A stretch of DNA of 64,000 nt from Actinoplanes oryzae (GCF_030757795.1 NZ_JAUQWH010000004.1:62001-126000), one strand, 5' to 3'. Positions 33,868 to 43,950 are shown, numbered from the stretch's first letter. Notes: generated by a model from the sequence alone, not told the origin. A program made the numbers and translations.

Positions 33868-35022
33868 GTGACCTTCTCGACGCTGGCGGTCGTGCTCCTC
33901 TGTCTGGCGGTCGGCGCCGCCCTGGGCTGGCTCGCGGCGCGGTTGCGCGCCGCCGCCGACATCGCCCGGCTGGAGGCGACGGTGCAGGCGCGGCGCGAGG
34001 GTGAGCAGCAGATGGAGCAGTCGCTGCGCGCGCTTTCGTACGAGTCCACGGCCCAGTCGCAGGAGGCGGTCGCGCGGGCCGTGGCGCCGCTGCACGACGC
34101 CCTGCGCCGCTACGAGGAGCGGGTCGCCGAGCTGGAGCGCGACCGCGTCGACTCCTACGCGGAGCTGCGCGAGCAGGTGCGCGCCATGGGGCTGGTCTCG
34201 GGCGAGCTGCGCACCGAGACCAAACAGCTGGTCGCGGCCCTGCGAGCCCCGCAGGTGCGGGGCCGGTGGGGCGAGCACCAGCTCCGGCGCATCGTCGAGG
34301 CGGCGGGCCTGCTGGAGCACTGCGACTTCGCCGAGCAGGTGACGTCGGTCAACGATCGGCAGGTCGTGCGGCCCGACATGGTGGTGCGGCTGCACGGCGG
34401 GCGGTCGGTGGTCGTGGACGCGAAGGCGCCCTTCGACGCGTACCTGTCGGCGATGGAGGCCCGTGACGAGCGCACCCGCGACGGGCATCTCGACCAGCAC
34501 GCCCGGGTCCTGCGCGGGCACGTCGACGCGCTGGCGGCCAAGGCCTACTGGACGGCGTTCGACCAGAGCCCCGAGTTCGTGGTGCTCTTCGTGCCCGCCG
34601 ACCCGTTCCTCGACGCCGCCCTGCAGCGCGACCCGAGTCTCATGGAGCACGCGTTCACCCGCAACGTCGTGCTCGCCACCCCGGCGACGCTGATCGCGCT
34701 GCTGCGCACGGTCGCCTACTCGTGGCGGCAGGAGGCGCTGGCCCGCAACGCGCTGGCGGTGCACGGCCTGGCCCGCGAGCTGTACGGGCGGCTGGCCACG
34801 CTGGGCGACCACGTGGGCAAGCTGGGCTCGTCGCTGGGCGGGGCGGTGACGGCGTACAACCGGGCTGTGGGGTCGCTGGAGTCCCGGGTGCTGGTCAGTG
34901 CCCGCAAGCTGGCCGAGATGGGCGTCTCCGACGAGGAGCTGGCCGCTCCGGCCCAGGTCGAGATCACCCCGCGCCAGCCGCAGGCGCCCGAGCTGCTCGA
35001 CGACCCGAAGCTGCCGTTCTAG
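33868..35022 (+). CDS. rmuC: DNA recombination protein RmuC
   Basis: 384 residues. An N-terminal membrane helix (residues 4-24), a long coiled coil (about 25-110) and the RmuC nuclease-like domain: RGRWGEHQLRRIVEAAGLLEH, VVVDAKAPFDAYL, AYWTAFDQSPEFVVLFVPADPFL. RmuC limits inversions at short inverted repeats, which is of interest given the many repeats in this window. The stop overlaps the next, convergent gene by 4 bp. Confidence 0.9.
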   Translation: MTFSTLAVVLLCLAVGAALGWLAARLRAAADIARLEATVQARREGEQQMEQSLRALSYESTAQSQEAVARAVAPLHDALRRYEERVAELERDRVDSYAELREQVRAMGLVSGELRTETKQLVAALRAPQVRGRWGEHQLRRIVEAAGLLEHCDFAEQVTSVNDRQVVRPDMVVRLHGGRSVVVDAKAPFDAYLSAMEARDERTRDGHLDQHARVLRGHVDALAAKAYWTAFDQSPEFVVLFVPADPFLDAALQRDPSLMEHAFTRNVVLATPATLIALLRTVAYSWRQEALARNALAVHGLARELYGRLATLGDHVGKLGSSLGGAVTAYNRAVGSLESRVLVSARKLAEMGVSDEELAAPAQVEITPRQPQAPELLDDPKLPF

Positions 35023-35558
35023 CCCAGGTGACGCGACAGCTCCCGGCGCAGGGCGCGGGGGCCGGGCCAGACCTGGGTCAGGTCGGCGGTGAAGGCGGTG
35101 CTGCCGTCCGGCTCCTGCAGGAGCGCGGGCCAGCCCTCGTCCTCCTCGGAGACGGGGTGGACGCGGTCCAGGTCCACCGGCGTGACGTCGAGCACCATCC
35201 GGAAGCCGTCGCGGCGGATGACGGCGTGGTCGATGTCCTGCCAGGCGAGCAGGACCGGGTCGCTGCCCTGCGCGGCCAGCTCCAGGCCGGCCGACGACGA
35301 GCGCACCCAGGTCCGCAGCGACGAGCGGGCGGTCACGCCGTAGATGCCGGAGGTGATCACGGCGATCGCCAGCCCCTCCAGCACTGTCTCCCACCACGAC
35401 TCGGCGGGAGCCCCCAGCAACCAGGCCACAAGCGGCGATACAGCGACGTAGGAGACCAGGAGGGCGGCGAAGATGACCGCGCACGTCCGCAACGGGTGCG
35501 AGCGGAACAGCACGGCGTCCTGCGCGGGCGCCTCGACCTCCTCCGGCGGGATGGACAT
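35019..35558 (-). CDS. Hypothetical membrane protein with PH-like C-terminal part
   Basis: 179 residues. Two membrane helices (CAVIFAALLVSYVAVSPLVAW; LEGLAIAVITSGIYGVTA) precede a soluble region (DPVLLAWQDIDHAVIRRDGFRMVLDVTP) that resembles membrane-anchored PH domains. Function unknown. ATG 35558 is chosen as the start because the upstream extension is basic and unlike a protein. The next gene on this strand ends 5 bp away. Confidence 0.6.
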   Translation of the reverse strand: MSIPPEEVEAPAQDAVLFRSHPLRTCAVIFAALLVSYVAVSPLVAWLLGAPAESWWETVLEGLAIAVITSGIYGVTARSSLRTWVRSSSAGLELAAQGSDPVLLAWQDIDHAVIRRDGFRMVLDVTPVDLDRVHPVSEEDEGWPALLQEPDGSTAFTADLTQVWPGPRALRRELSRHLG

Positions 35559-35563
35559 GGCTC

Positions 35564-36145
35564 CTATGCTGCCGTGTCCGCGGGCCGCGCAGGTCCTTCT
35601 TGGCGAAGGTAGGCGCGGTAGCGGCGCACCTGGTTCCACTGATAGGCGGCGAAGAGCGTGAACAGGACAGCGGAGACCAGCCGGAAGACGAGCCCGTCCC
35701 AGTCCCTGTCGGCTATGTCCTCGGCGGCCAGGTACACGTCGAGGGCGGCCACGAGGGCGAAGACCGCCGTCAGCCAGCGGGTCCGGATGACGCGGGCGGC
35801 GCTCTGCCGGATGATCGCGTCGACGCGGGGGTCGTCCGTGCGCCCGTTCCGCAGCGCGCGGGCCACCTCACGCTGGGACGACCGGTCGAGGCCGGACACC
35901 AGTTCGGGATTGGCGAGACGCCTCCGGACGACCAGCATCATGGCTGCCGCGCCGGCGGCGATCAGCACCAGGCCGACGCCGATGAAGATCCATCCCCGGG
36001 TGCCGGCCGAACCGTCCATGGCCACGCCGAAGGCGAGAACGACCGTTGCCGCGGCGATCGCCGGTACCAGCAGCAGGAGGCGGATGCGCTTCGCCGCGCG
36101 CTCGCGTAGCTCGGCTCTGTCCGGGATCGGGTCGGTGCCGGTCAT
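35564..36145 (-). CDS. Hypothetical four-helix membrane protein
   Basis: 193 residues. Two N-terminal helices (LLLLVPAIAAATVVLAFGVAM; GWIFIGVGLVLIAAGAAAMML) and two C-terminal ones (WLTAVFALVAALDVYLAA; LVFRLVSAVLFTLFAAYQW) flank a cytoplasmic segment rich in Arg. No family recognised. It is encoded just upstream of the preceding gene in one unit, downstream of the valS hairpin. Confidence 0.65.
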   Translation of the reverse strand: MTGTDPIPDRAELRERAAKRIRLLLLVPAIAAATVVLAFGVAMDGSAGTRGWIFIGVGLVLIAAGAAAMMLVVRRRLANPELVSGLDRSSQREVARALRNGRTDDPRVDAIIRQSAARVIRTRWLTAVFALVAALDVYLAAEDIADRDWDGLVFRLVSAVLFTLFAAYQWNQVRRYRAYLRQEGPARPADTAA

Positions 36146-36170
36146 GGGGAGCCCCCGTCCACGTGCGGCA

Positions 36171-36202
36171 AGCGGTGCCCGGGACGTACCCCGGGCACCG
36201 CT
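36171..36202 (-). terminator. Terminator-like hairpin after valS
   Basis: AGCGGTGCCCGGG (36171-36183) and CCCGGGCACCGCT (36190-36202) form a perfect 13-bp stem with a 6-nt loop, 19 nt past the valS stop. There is no T-run. Confidence 0.75.
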
Positions 36203-36221
36203 CGGCTACACATTGGACGGT

Positions 36222-38750
36222 TCAGAAGCCGCAGACGATGACCAGCTCGGGGGTGCGGTCGGGCAGCATGTCGAGCTTCCCGATGCGGCCGGCCGCCTTG
36301 ACGTCGCCTTCCACCGAGGCGAGCCGGTCGAGCAGCACCGCCGGGCCGAGCGCCTCGGCCAGCGGCACCTCCGCCTTCATCGACAGCTTGCGGTCCGACT
36401 TGGCCTTGCGGATCTGGCGCAGCGCCTCGCCCGCCAGGTCGAGCAGCGTGGCGTCACCGTCGGGGGCGACGCGGGTGAGCTCGTAGCGGGTCGGCCACGT
36501 CGACTGGTGCACCGAGCCGTAACGCCACCACGACCAGATCTCCTCGGTGGCGAAGGGCAGGAACGGCGCGAAGAGCCGCAGCAGCACCGACAACCCCGCC
36601 GCGAGCGAGGCGCGGGCCGAGTCGCCCGCCGGGCCCGGGGCGTAGGCACGATCCTTGACCAGCTCGATGTAGTCGTCGCAGAACGTCCAGAAGAACGACT
36701 CCGTGGCGGCGAGGGCGGTCGTGTGGTCGTAGGCGTCGAAGGCCTGCGTCGCCTCCTCGACCACGGTGGCCAGCCGGGCCAGCATCGCCCTGTCCAGCGC
36801 CGCGGTCACCGGCTTGCGCAGGGCGTCCGCCGCGCCGAGGCCCAGCGCGAAGCGGGACGCGTTGAGCAGCTTGGTGGCGAGCCGCCGGCCGACCTTGATC
36901 TGCGACGGGTCGAAGGCCAGGTCGGCGCCGGGGCGGCCGTTCGCCGCCCAGTAGCGGACCGCGTCCGAACCGCTCTGCTCCAGCAGCGCGGTCGGGGTGA
37001 CGACGTTGCCCTTGGACTTGGACATCTTCTTGTGGTCCGGGTCCAGGATCCAGCCGGACTGCACGGTGGTGCGCCACGGCAGCGTGTCGTGCTCGAAGTT
37101 CGAGCGGACCACCGTGTAGAAGAGCCAGGTCCGGATGATCTCCTGGCCCTGCGGGCGCAGGTCCATGGGGAAGACGCGCCGGAACAGGTCCTCGTCCTCG
37201 CCCCAGCCGCCGACGATCTGCGGGGTCAGCGACGACGTCGCCCACGTGTCCATGACGTCCGGGTCGGCGGTGAAGCCACCGGGCACGTCACGCTGCGACT
37301 CGTCGAAGCCGGGCGGACACTCCGACGCCGGATCGACCGGCAGCTCCGAAACGTCCGGTATGAGAAGCTGGCCGTAGTCCGGCTCGCCAGCGTCGTCGAG
37401 CCGGTACCAGACCGGGAACGGCACGCCGAAGAAGCGCTGCCGGCTGATCAGCCAGTCGCCGGTCAGGCCGCCGACCCAGTGCTCGTAGCGGTGCCGCATG
37501 TGCTCGGGCACCCATTGCAGGGCCCGGCCGCGCCTGAGCAGCTCCTCGCGCAGCGCGGTGTCGCGCCCGCCGTTGCGCAGGAACCACTGCCGGCTGGTGA
37601 CGATCTCCAGCGGCGAGTCGCCCCGCTCGTAGAACTTCACCGGGTGGTTGATCGGCCGCGGCTTGCCGAGCAGGTCGCCCGTCTCGGTCAGGATGCGGAC
37701 GATCTCGCGCCGGGCGGCGTTGACCGTCAGGCCCGCGAACTGCTGGTAGGCGGCCTCGGGGACGCCGGCCGGCCGGTCGGGCAGGAAGCGGCCGTCGCGC
37801 CCGAGCACCACGCGCGTGTCCAGCTGCAGGTCACGCCACCACACCACGTCGGTCAGGTCGCCGAAGGTGCAGACCATGGCGATGCCGGTGCCCTTGTCGG
37901 GGTCGGCGAGCGGGTGGGCGTACACGGGAACTTCGACGTCGAAGAAGGGCGTGCGGACGGTAGTGCCCACCAGCGGGTTGTCCTCGGCGCAGACCAGCGC
38001 GACGCAGGCCGGGAGCAGCTCGGGCCGGGTCGTGTCGACCTCGACCGGCCCGTCCGGGCCATGAAAGCGCAGCCGGTGGTACGCGCCCGGCCGCTCGCGA
38101 TCCTCGATCTCGGCCTGCGCGACGGCCGTGCGGAAGCCGACGTCCCAGAGCGTCGGCGCCTCCGACTGGTACGCCTCCCCGCGCGCGAGATTGTCCAGAA
38201 AGGCGCGCTGCGACACGGCCTGCGCCCGCCGCCCGATGGTCGTGTAGGTCATGCGCCAGTCGACGGACAGCCCGAGCCGCCGCCACACCGCCTCGAACGC
38301 CTTCTCGTCCTCGGCGGTCAGCCGGTTGCACAGCTCGACGAAGTTGCGCCGCGACAGGCCGACCGCCGGCTTGGGCGGCTTCGCCGGCGGCTGCCACTGC
38401 GGGTCGTAGGGCAGGGACGGGTCACAGTAGACGCCGTAGACGTTCTGGACCCGGCGCTCGGTAGGCAGGCCGTTGTCGTCCCAGCCCATGGGGTAGAAGA
38501 CGGCCTTGCCCCGCATCCGCTGGAAGCGCGCGACGGTGTCGGTGTGGGTGTACGAGTAGACGTGCCCGATGTGCAGCTCCCCCGATACGGTGGGCGGAGG
38601 CGTGTCGATCGCGTACACGTCCGCGCGCTCCTTCGAGCGGTCGAACGCATACGTTCCTTCCTCCTGCCAGTGGCGCGCCCACTTCTCCTCGAGCCCGTCC
38701 AGGGACGGCCGCTCGGGGAGACCGCGCGCGAACTTCTCCGTGTCGGTCAT
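36222..38750 (-). CDS. valS: Valyl-tRNA synthetase
   Basis: 842 residues, class I synthetase. GELHIGHVYSYTH holds the HIGH motif near residue 58, KKMSKSKGNVVTP the KMSKS loop near 575, and the editing domain lies between. At 842 residues it is shorter than the ~870-950 usual for bacterial ValRS with a C-terminal coiled-coil arm and appears to lack most of that arm. TACTGT (minus strand, 38762-38757) ends 6 nt before the ATG, so the mRNA is probably leaderless. Confidence 0.94.
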   Translation of the reverse strand: MTDTEKFARGLPERPSLDGLEEKWARHWQEEGTYAFDRSKERADVYAIDTPPPTVSGELHIGHVYSYTHTDTVARFQRMRGKAVFYPMGWDDNGLPTERRVQNVYGVYCDPSLPYDPQWQPPAKPPKPAVGLSRRNFVELCNRLTAEDEKAFEAVWRRLGLSVDWRMTYTTIGRRAQAVSQRAFLDNLARGEAYQSEAPTLWDVGFRTAVAQAEIEDRERPGAYHRLRFHGPDGPVEVDTTRPELLPACVALVCAEDNPLVGTTVRTPFFDVEVPVYAHPLADPDKGTGIAMVCTFGDLTDVVWWRDLQLDTRVVLGRDGRFLPDRPAGVPEAAYQQFAGLTVNAARREIVRILTETGDLLGKPRPINHPVKFYERGDSPLEIVTSRQWFLRNGGRDTALREELLRRGRALQWVPEHMRHRYEHWVGGLTGDWLISRQRFFGVPFPVWYRLDDAGEPDYGQLLIPDVSELPVDPASECPPGFDESQRDVPGGFTADPDVMDTWATSSLTPQIVGGWGEDEDLFRRVFPMDLRPQGQEIIRTWLFYTVVRSNFEHDTLPWRTTVQSGWILDPDHKKMSKSKGNVVTPTALLEQSGSDAVRYWAANGRPGADLAFDPSQIKVGRRLATKLLNASRFALGLGAADALRKPVTAALDRAMLARLATVVEEATQAFDAYDHTTALAATESFFWTFCDDYIELVKDRAYAPGPAGDSARASLAAGLSVLLRLFAPFLPFATEEIWSWWRYGSVHQSTWPTRYELTRVAPDGDATLLDLAGEALRQIRKAKSDRKLSMKAEVPLAEALGPAVLLDRLASVEGDVKAAGRIGKLDMLPDRTPELVIVCGF

Positions 38751-38792
38751 CCCGCGACAGTAGAGCCCCGCAAGGCCCGTTGCCAGGAACTT

Positions 38793-39287
38793 TCAGGCGC
38801 GTTCGTGATTGAGGAGCCACGTCTTGACGCCGAGCCCCCACCGGTAGCCCCGCAGGGTGCCGTCGGTGCCGAGGACCCGATGGCACGGGACGAAGAGCGC
38901 CACGGCGTTGCGGGCACAGGCGGCAGCGGCGGCCCGGATCGCGGCGGGGCGCCCGGCCAGCTCGGCGAAGCCGCGATAGGTGACCGGCGCGCCGGGCTTG
39001 ATGTCACGCATGACGCGCCAGGCGTGCGCGGTGAAGGGGCCGGTGGTGTGCTGCTCGACCACGACGTCGTCGAGGGCCGTGAGGTCGCCTGCCAGATATG
39101 CGCGTACCGCCTCGCCCGCCGCGCCCGGTGCGGGTGCGGGCCGGACGTCGTCCCGCAGGCTCGCGTGGACCAGCGGCAGCAGGGCGTCCGCCGACGTCGT
39201 GAAGCCGGCTGCCCGGACTGCGCCCGATTCGCTGGTCAGATAGGTGAACGGGCCGGCCGGGGTGTCCAGGGTGGCGCTGCGGATCAT
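38793..39287 (-). CDS. ogt: Methylated-DNA--protein-cysteine methyltransferase
   Basis: 164 residues. The acceptor-site motif VPCHRVLGTDG is present, with the preceding helix RAAAAACARNAVALF. It removes O6-alkyl groups from guanine. The ATG overlaps the stop of the alkA-type gene (ATGA), so the alkylation-damage sensor/glycosylase and this suicide enzyme are made together, like the Ada/Alk response. Confidence 0.93.
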   Translation of the reverse strand: MIRSATLDTPAGPFTYLTSESGAVRAAGFTTSADALLPLVHASLRDDVRPAPAPGAAGEAVRAYLAGDLTALDDVVVEQHTTGPFTAHAWRVMRDIKPGAPVTYRGFAELAGRPAAIRAAAAACARNAVALFVPCHRVLGTDGTLRGYRWGLGVKTWLLNHERA

Positions 39288-40747
39288 GCTGACCTCCAGA
39301 GTCGCATCAGGGCGTACGAGCGCCAGGGCCGCCAGGCGGTCGCCCGGGAGGCGAGCGCGGCGGGTGAGTCCGGCAGGCCGAGCGCGCGGGCGCCGCGCCG
39401 GGCTGCGAGATCGGTGGAGAGGAAGACGTCCGGGTCGCCGATCGCGCGCATCGCAACGTATCCGGCGGTCCAGGAGCCGACGCCGGGCAGACCCTGCAGC
39501 TGTGCGAGAGCCTCGTCACGGTCGGCGCCCGGGTCGAGTGACAGCTTGCCGTCGGCTACTGCCTCGGCCAAGGACCGCAGGGTCGCGCGGCGGGCGGCCG
39601 GCATGCGGAACGCGGCGTCGGGCAGGTTCGCGATGACGGCGGCTTCCGGAAAGGGCCTGAGCGTGGAACCGCCGGTCGGGGGGCGGGGCGTCGTTCCGTC
39701 GTCCGCTGCTTCGGGCGGCGAGGCTGCGGCCAGGAGGCGGGCCAGCGTGGTGCGGGCGCCGGCGACGGAGACCTGCTGCCCGACGACCGCTCGGACGGCC
39801 AGCTCGAAGCCGTCGGTCGCACGGGGGACTCGTACGCCGGGCTCGGCCCGCACCGACGAGGCGAGCGCGGGATCCGCGGCGAGCGTGTCGTCGACGGCGA
39901 CCGGGTCGGCGTCCAGGTCGAGCAGCCGCCGGCAGCGGGCCACCGCGGGCGCCAGATCCCGTACGTCCTCCAGCCGCAGGGTCGCGGAGACGAACCGCTC
40001 GGCGGGGGTCAGCGTGACGACGCCCGTGGCGTGCGGCAGATGCAGCGCCTTGCTGAACGATGTCGCGCCCACTTCCTCGATGCCCGGCAGTGCCCGCGCC
40101 CGCAAGAAGCCGAGCAGTGCCTCGGCGTGCAATGGCGCCCGGTACGCGAGGCGGACCGTGATCGTGCCGGCCTCGGCCGGCCGGTTCGGGCGGTGGGTGC
40201 GCAGCTGGGTGGGCGAGCGGGCGTACACCTCCTGGATCGTGTCGTTGAACTGGCGGACGCTGCCGAAGCCGGCCGCAAACGCGATGTCGGCGAAGCTCAA
40301 GGACGTCGTCTCGACGAGGATCCGGGCGGTCTGTGCGCGCTGGGCCCGGGCGAGGGCGAGCGGGCCGGCGCCGAGCTCGTCCGAGAGCATGCGGTGGAGG
40401 TGACGTTCGGTGTAGCCGAGCCGGGCGGCTAGGCCCGGCACACCCTCGCGGTCCACCACGCCGTCGCCGATGAGCCGGACGGCGCGGCCGACCACGTCCG
40501 CGCGCACGTCCCACTCGGGCGAGCCGGGCGCGGCGTCGGGGCGGCACCGGCGGCAGGCTCGATAGCCGGCCCGCTGGGCTGCCGCGGCGCCCGGGAAGAA
40601 TTCGACGTTCTCGCGCTTGGGCGTGACCGCGGGGCAGGAGGGGCGGCAATAGATGCCGGTCGTTCGGACAGCCGTGCAGAACCACCCGTCGAAGCGCGGG
40701 TCACGGCTGTCGACCGCCCGGTAGCACCGCTCGAAGTCCAGTTCCAT
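39284..40747 (-). CDS. AdaA-AlkA fusion: methyl-phosphotriester sensor and 3-methyladenine glycosylase
   Basis: 487 residues. Domain order: Ada zinc domain (residues 1-75; GIYCRPSCPAVTPKREN and CRRCRPDAAPG provide the four Cys), AraC-type HTH (about 85-170; LSFADIAFAAGFGSVRQFNDTI), AlkA N-terminal domain and HhH-GPD glycosylase (LQGLPGVGSWTAGYVAMRAI, catalytic Asp in FLSTD). It should sense methylated DNA backbone, activate its own operon and excise alkylated bases. CAGACT at 40760-40755 (minus) ends 7 nt before the ATG. Confidence 0.92.
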   Translation of the reverse strand: MELDFERCYRAVDSRDPRFDGWFCTAVRTTGIYCRPSCPAVTPKRENVEFFPGAAAAQRAGYRACRRCRPDAAPGSPEWDVRADVVGRAVRLIGDGVVDREGVPGLAARLGYTERHLHRMLSDELGAGPLALARAQRAQTARILVETTSLSFADIAFAAGFGSVRQFNDTIQEVYARSPTQLRTHRPNRPAEAGTITVRLAYRAPLHAEALLGFLRARALPGIEEVGATSFSKALHLPHATGVVTLTPAERFVSATLRLEDVRDLAPAVARCRRLLDLDADPVAVDDTLAADPALASSVRAEPGVRVPRATDGFELAVRAVVGQQVSVAGARTTLARLLAAASPPEAADDGTTPRPPTGGSTLRPFPEAAVIANLPDAAFRMPAARRATLRSLAEAVADGKLSLDPGADRDEALAQLQGLPGVGSWTAGYVAMRAIGDPDVFLSTDLAARRGARALGLPDSPAALASRATAWRPWRSYALMRLWRSA

Positions 40748-40847
40748 GCCGTCGAGTCTGCCGCGGGCACCCCTGCCAGGGCTGGCGGGATTCGGACATG
40801 AGCGTGCCGTTCCGCGCCTGGCCGGCAGCCCGTGCACCCGGCGGCCG

Positions 40848-40853
40848 TAGACT
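40848..40853 (+). promoter_or_regulatory. -10 box of ychF
   Basis: TAGACT ends 8 nt before the GTG at 40862; it fixes that start rather than the in-frame upstream codon. Confidence 0.55.
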
Positions 40854-40861
40854 GGTTTCCC

Positions 40862-41947
<1,086 letters not shown>

Positions 41948-41992
41948 CGAGTTCTTTGGACGGAACCGCTGCTCAACCGCTTGGCCGGGGCC

Positions 41993-42265
41993 GGTGGTCA
42001 GGGACGCCGGGCAGAACAGCCATCGCGCCCGACCCTGGCCCCGCCCGGCAACAACGTCGCGGCCCGGTGGTCGGAGACAGTCACCGCGCCCGACCTTGGA
42101 CCCGCCCGGCGACAACGTCGCGGCACCAGTGATCGGAGACAGTGATGGCGCCCGGCCCTGACCCCGGCCCGGCAGCAACGTCGCGGCCCGGTGGTCGGAG
42201 ACAACCATCGTGCCCCACCCTGAGCGCGGCCCGGCAGCACTGGCGCGGCACCGGTGGTCGGAGCT
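41993..42265. repeat. 62-63 bp tandem repeats, about four to five units
   Basis: GGTGGTCGGAGAC-like words begin at 41993, 42066, 42128, 42190 and 42253 (spacings 73, 62, 62, 63), and GGCAACAACGTCGCGGC- and CGCGCCCGACC-like blocks recur within each unit. The array fills the 329-bp gap (41948-42276) between the convergent ychF and Uma2 genes. No gene is seen in it. Confidence 0.85.
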
Positions 42266-42276
42266 GGATGGCCGGT

Positions 42277-42864
42277 TCAGCTACGGCGACCGGCCATCAG
42301 CTTGTCCAGGACGAGCTCGATCGGGAACGGGGTCTTCGTGCATATCGCGCGCCGGTGGACTCCGGAGGGCGCGTACGACCGGGTGGGCTCGTCGAGTTCG
42401 TAGGCGTGGACCACCGGCAGTCCGGCGTCGTCCTCCTCGACGCGCCAATAGTGCGCGATGCCGGCTTCCGCGTACTTGCGCAGCTTGACCGTCCGGTCGC
42501 GGTGCGCTGATTCCGGGGAGGCGACCTCGATCGCCAACAGCACCTGGTCAGGCACGTAGAACCTGCGGTCCGGGCCGTGCCGGGCCGGCCGCGCGGCGAG
42601 GAGGTCGGGTTCGACGCGGGTGCGTTCGTCGAGGCGGATCGTCCTCTCCCGCTCGACCTCGATCCCCGCGGGTGCCTGCGCGGCAAGAGCGAGCAGCAGC
42701 GCGGAAACAACCCGGCCGTGCCATGCCTCTTCCCGCGACAGTCTGAGCACGAGCACCCCGTCGATCAGTTCGGTGTGCCGGGGCGCCTGGGAAAGCTGAT
42801 CGAGGTCGTCGGCGTACCAGCCATCGGGACGGGGCGGGCACATCCACTCGGGCACCGCAGTCAT
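42277..42864 (-). CDS. Uma2-family endonuclease-like protein (DUF820)
   Basis: 195 residues of the PD-(D/E)xK-type Uma2/DUF820 family: HTELIDGVLVL, RVEPDLLAARP, LLAIEVASPESAHRDRTVKLRKYAEAGIAHYWRV. The acidic and Lys residues of the putative nuclease site are kept. These proteins are numerous in actinobacteria and cyanobacteria; biological role unknown. Confidence 0.88.
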   Translation of the reverse strand: MTAVPEWMCPPRPDGWYADDLDQLSQAPRHTELIDGVLVLRLSREEAWHGRVVSALLLALAAQAPAGIEVERERTIRLDERTRVEPDLLAARPARHGPDRRFYVPDQVLLAIEVASPESAHRDRTVKLRKYAEAGIAHYWRVEEDDAGLPVVHAYELDEPTRSYAPSGVHRRAICTKTPFPIELVLDKLMAGRRS

Positions 42865-43238
42865 GTCGTCACCGTAGCGTCCGGCAACTGCCGTTCAGCT
42901 GCTTCGATCATGGCTGATGGCGATGCTTCGGCACCTGCCGATGACCGGTCCTCATCATGCAAATGCCGCGTTCCGGCCTGCTCAGCGATGACTCTGCCCG
43001 GCACAAGGCGATGGCCACCAAGCGCGAGGGGCTAACTGCCCAACACGAGCAGACGGCCGCCCAACACGGGCAGACGGCCGCCCGGCACGAGCAGACGGCC
43101 GCCCGGCACGAGGCGACTGCCGAGCACGAGCAGACGGCCGCCCAGCACGAGAGGACGGCCGCCGCGCACGAGGAGATGGCTGCGCGGTGCCGGAAGTGCC
43201 CCGGCCGCGGCGGAAGCTGCCAGAAGCGACGGAAGCGG
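42865..43238. other. 374-bp region between Uma2 and rhomboid genes
   Basis: The right two thirds hold the 21-bp array described next. A plus-strand frame from ATG 42957 is open through the array but then runs antisense across the whole rhomboid gene, so I do not call it a gene. The left part should contain the Uma2 promoter, which I cannot place. Confidence 0.5.
43030..43180 (+). repeat. 21-bp tandem array encoding a heptad (HEQTAAR-like) if read on the plus strand
   Basis: GACGGCCGCC or close variants begin at 43051, 43072, 43093, 43114, 43132, 43153 and 43174: spacing 21 except one of 18. Read on the plus strand in the frame of ATG 42957, each unit gives His-Glu-x-Thr-Ala-Ala-x. All spacings are multiples of three. 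It lies just past the 3' end of the rhomboid gene. Confidence 0.8.
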
Positions 43239-43898
43239 TCAGAAGTCGGTGAGGGTGGGGGCGTCGCCGCCGTAGAGGGCGGGGGCCGGGCGGGGGCGCC
43301 GGCGGCGGAAGGCGATTGCCGCGGCGACGCCGCCGAGGAGGCCCAGGAGGTGGCCCTGCCAGGAGATGGGCTGGTCGGTGGGGAGGATGTTGTAGATCTG
43401 GTACCAGTAGAGGAGGCCGATGAAGGCGGCCACTCCCAGGTTCCACCAGCTGCGCTCGACGAAGCCCCGGGCGAAGAGCAGGCCCAGGTAGCCGAAGACG
43501 ACGCCGCTGGCGCCGACGACGACGCTGCCGGGATCGCCGATGAACCAGACGCCGATGCCGCTGACCAGGATGATGACCAGGGTCGACCAGAGGAAGCGGC
43601 GGGTGCCGCCGGCCAGGGCGAAGGTGCCGACCAGGATCAGCGGGACGCTGTTGCCGTAGAGGTGGTCCCAGCCCGCGTGCAGGAACGGGCTGAAGATGAT
43701 GCCGTCGAGGCCCTCCGCGTGGCGCGGGATGATGCCGCCGGCGACGTCGAGGTGGCCGGCGCCGAGGCCGACGTCGATGGCCTCGATGAGGAAGAGGACC
43801 GGGACGACGGCGCACATCGCGACGAAGGCGCGCCCGATGGACGCGAAGAACGCCTCGCTGCCGAACCGGGTGGCGGATTCCTCGGTGGCATAGCTCAT
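43239..43898 (-). CDS. Rhomboid-family intramembrane serine protease
   Basis: 219 residues with six membrane helices. HLYGNSVPLI gives the oxyanion-site His/Asn, GASGVVFGYLG the catalytic Ser and WQGHLLGLLGG the catalytic His. It cleaves substrates within the membrane; targets are unknown. ATG 43898 is chosen; upstream in-frame codons give a poor N terminus. Confidence 0.9.
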   Translation of the reverse strand: MSYATEESATRFGSEAFFASIGRAFVAMCAVVPVLFLIEAIDVGLGAGHLDVAGGIIPRHAEGLDGIIFSPFLHAGWDHLYGNSVPLILVGTFALAGGTRRFLWSTLVIILVSGIGVWFIGDPGSVVVGASGVVFGYLGLLFARGFVERSWWNLGVAAFIGLLYWYQIYNILPTDQPISWQGHLLGLLGGVAAAIAFRRRRPRPAPALYGGDAPTLTDF

Positions 43899-43950
43899 GC
43901 CTCGATGGTTACCGACGGAAGCCACCCCCGCCAAATCTGTGAGGTGCCGA

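Noticed and set aside
35658..40403. Very long open plus-strand frame opposite valS, ogt and alkA
   Set aside because: Its translation is Arg/Ala/Gly-rich with no domain; it is a GC-driven shadow of the minus-strand genes.
42277..42864. Uma2 gene as part of a restriction or transposon module
   Set aside because: No methylase, transposase or terminal repeat is nearby; it stands alone between core genes.
41993..43180. Possible CRISPR arrays
   Set aside because: Units are head-to-tail without unique spacers, and no cas gene is present; these are simple tandem repeats.
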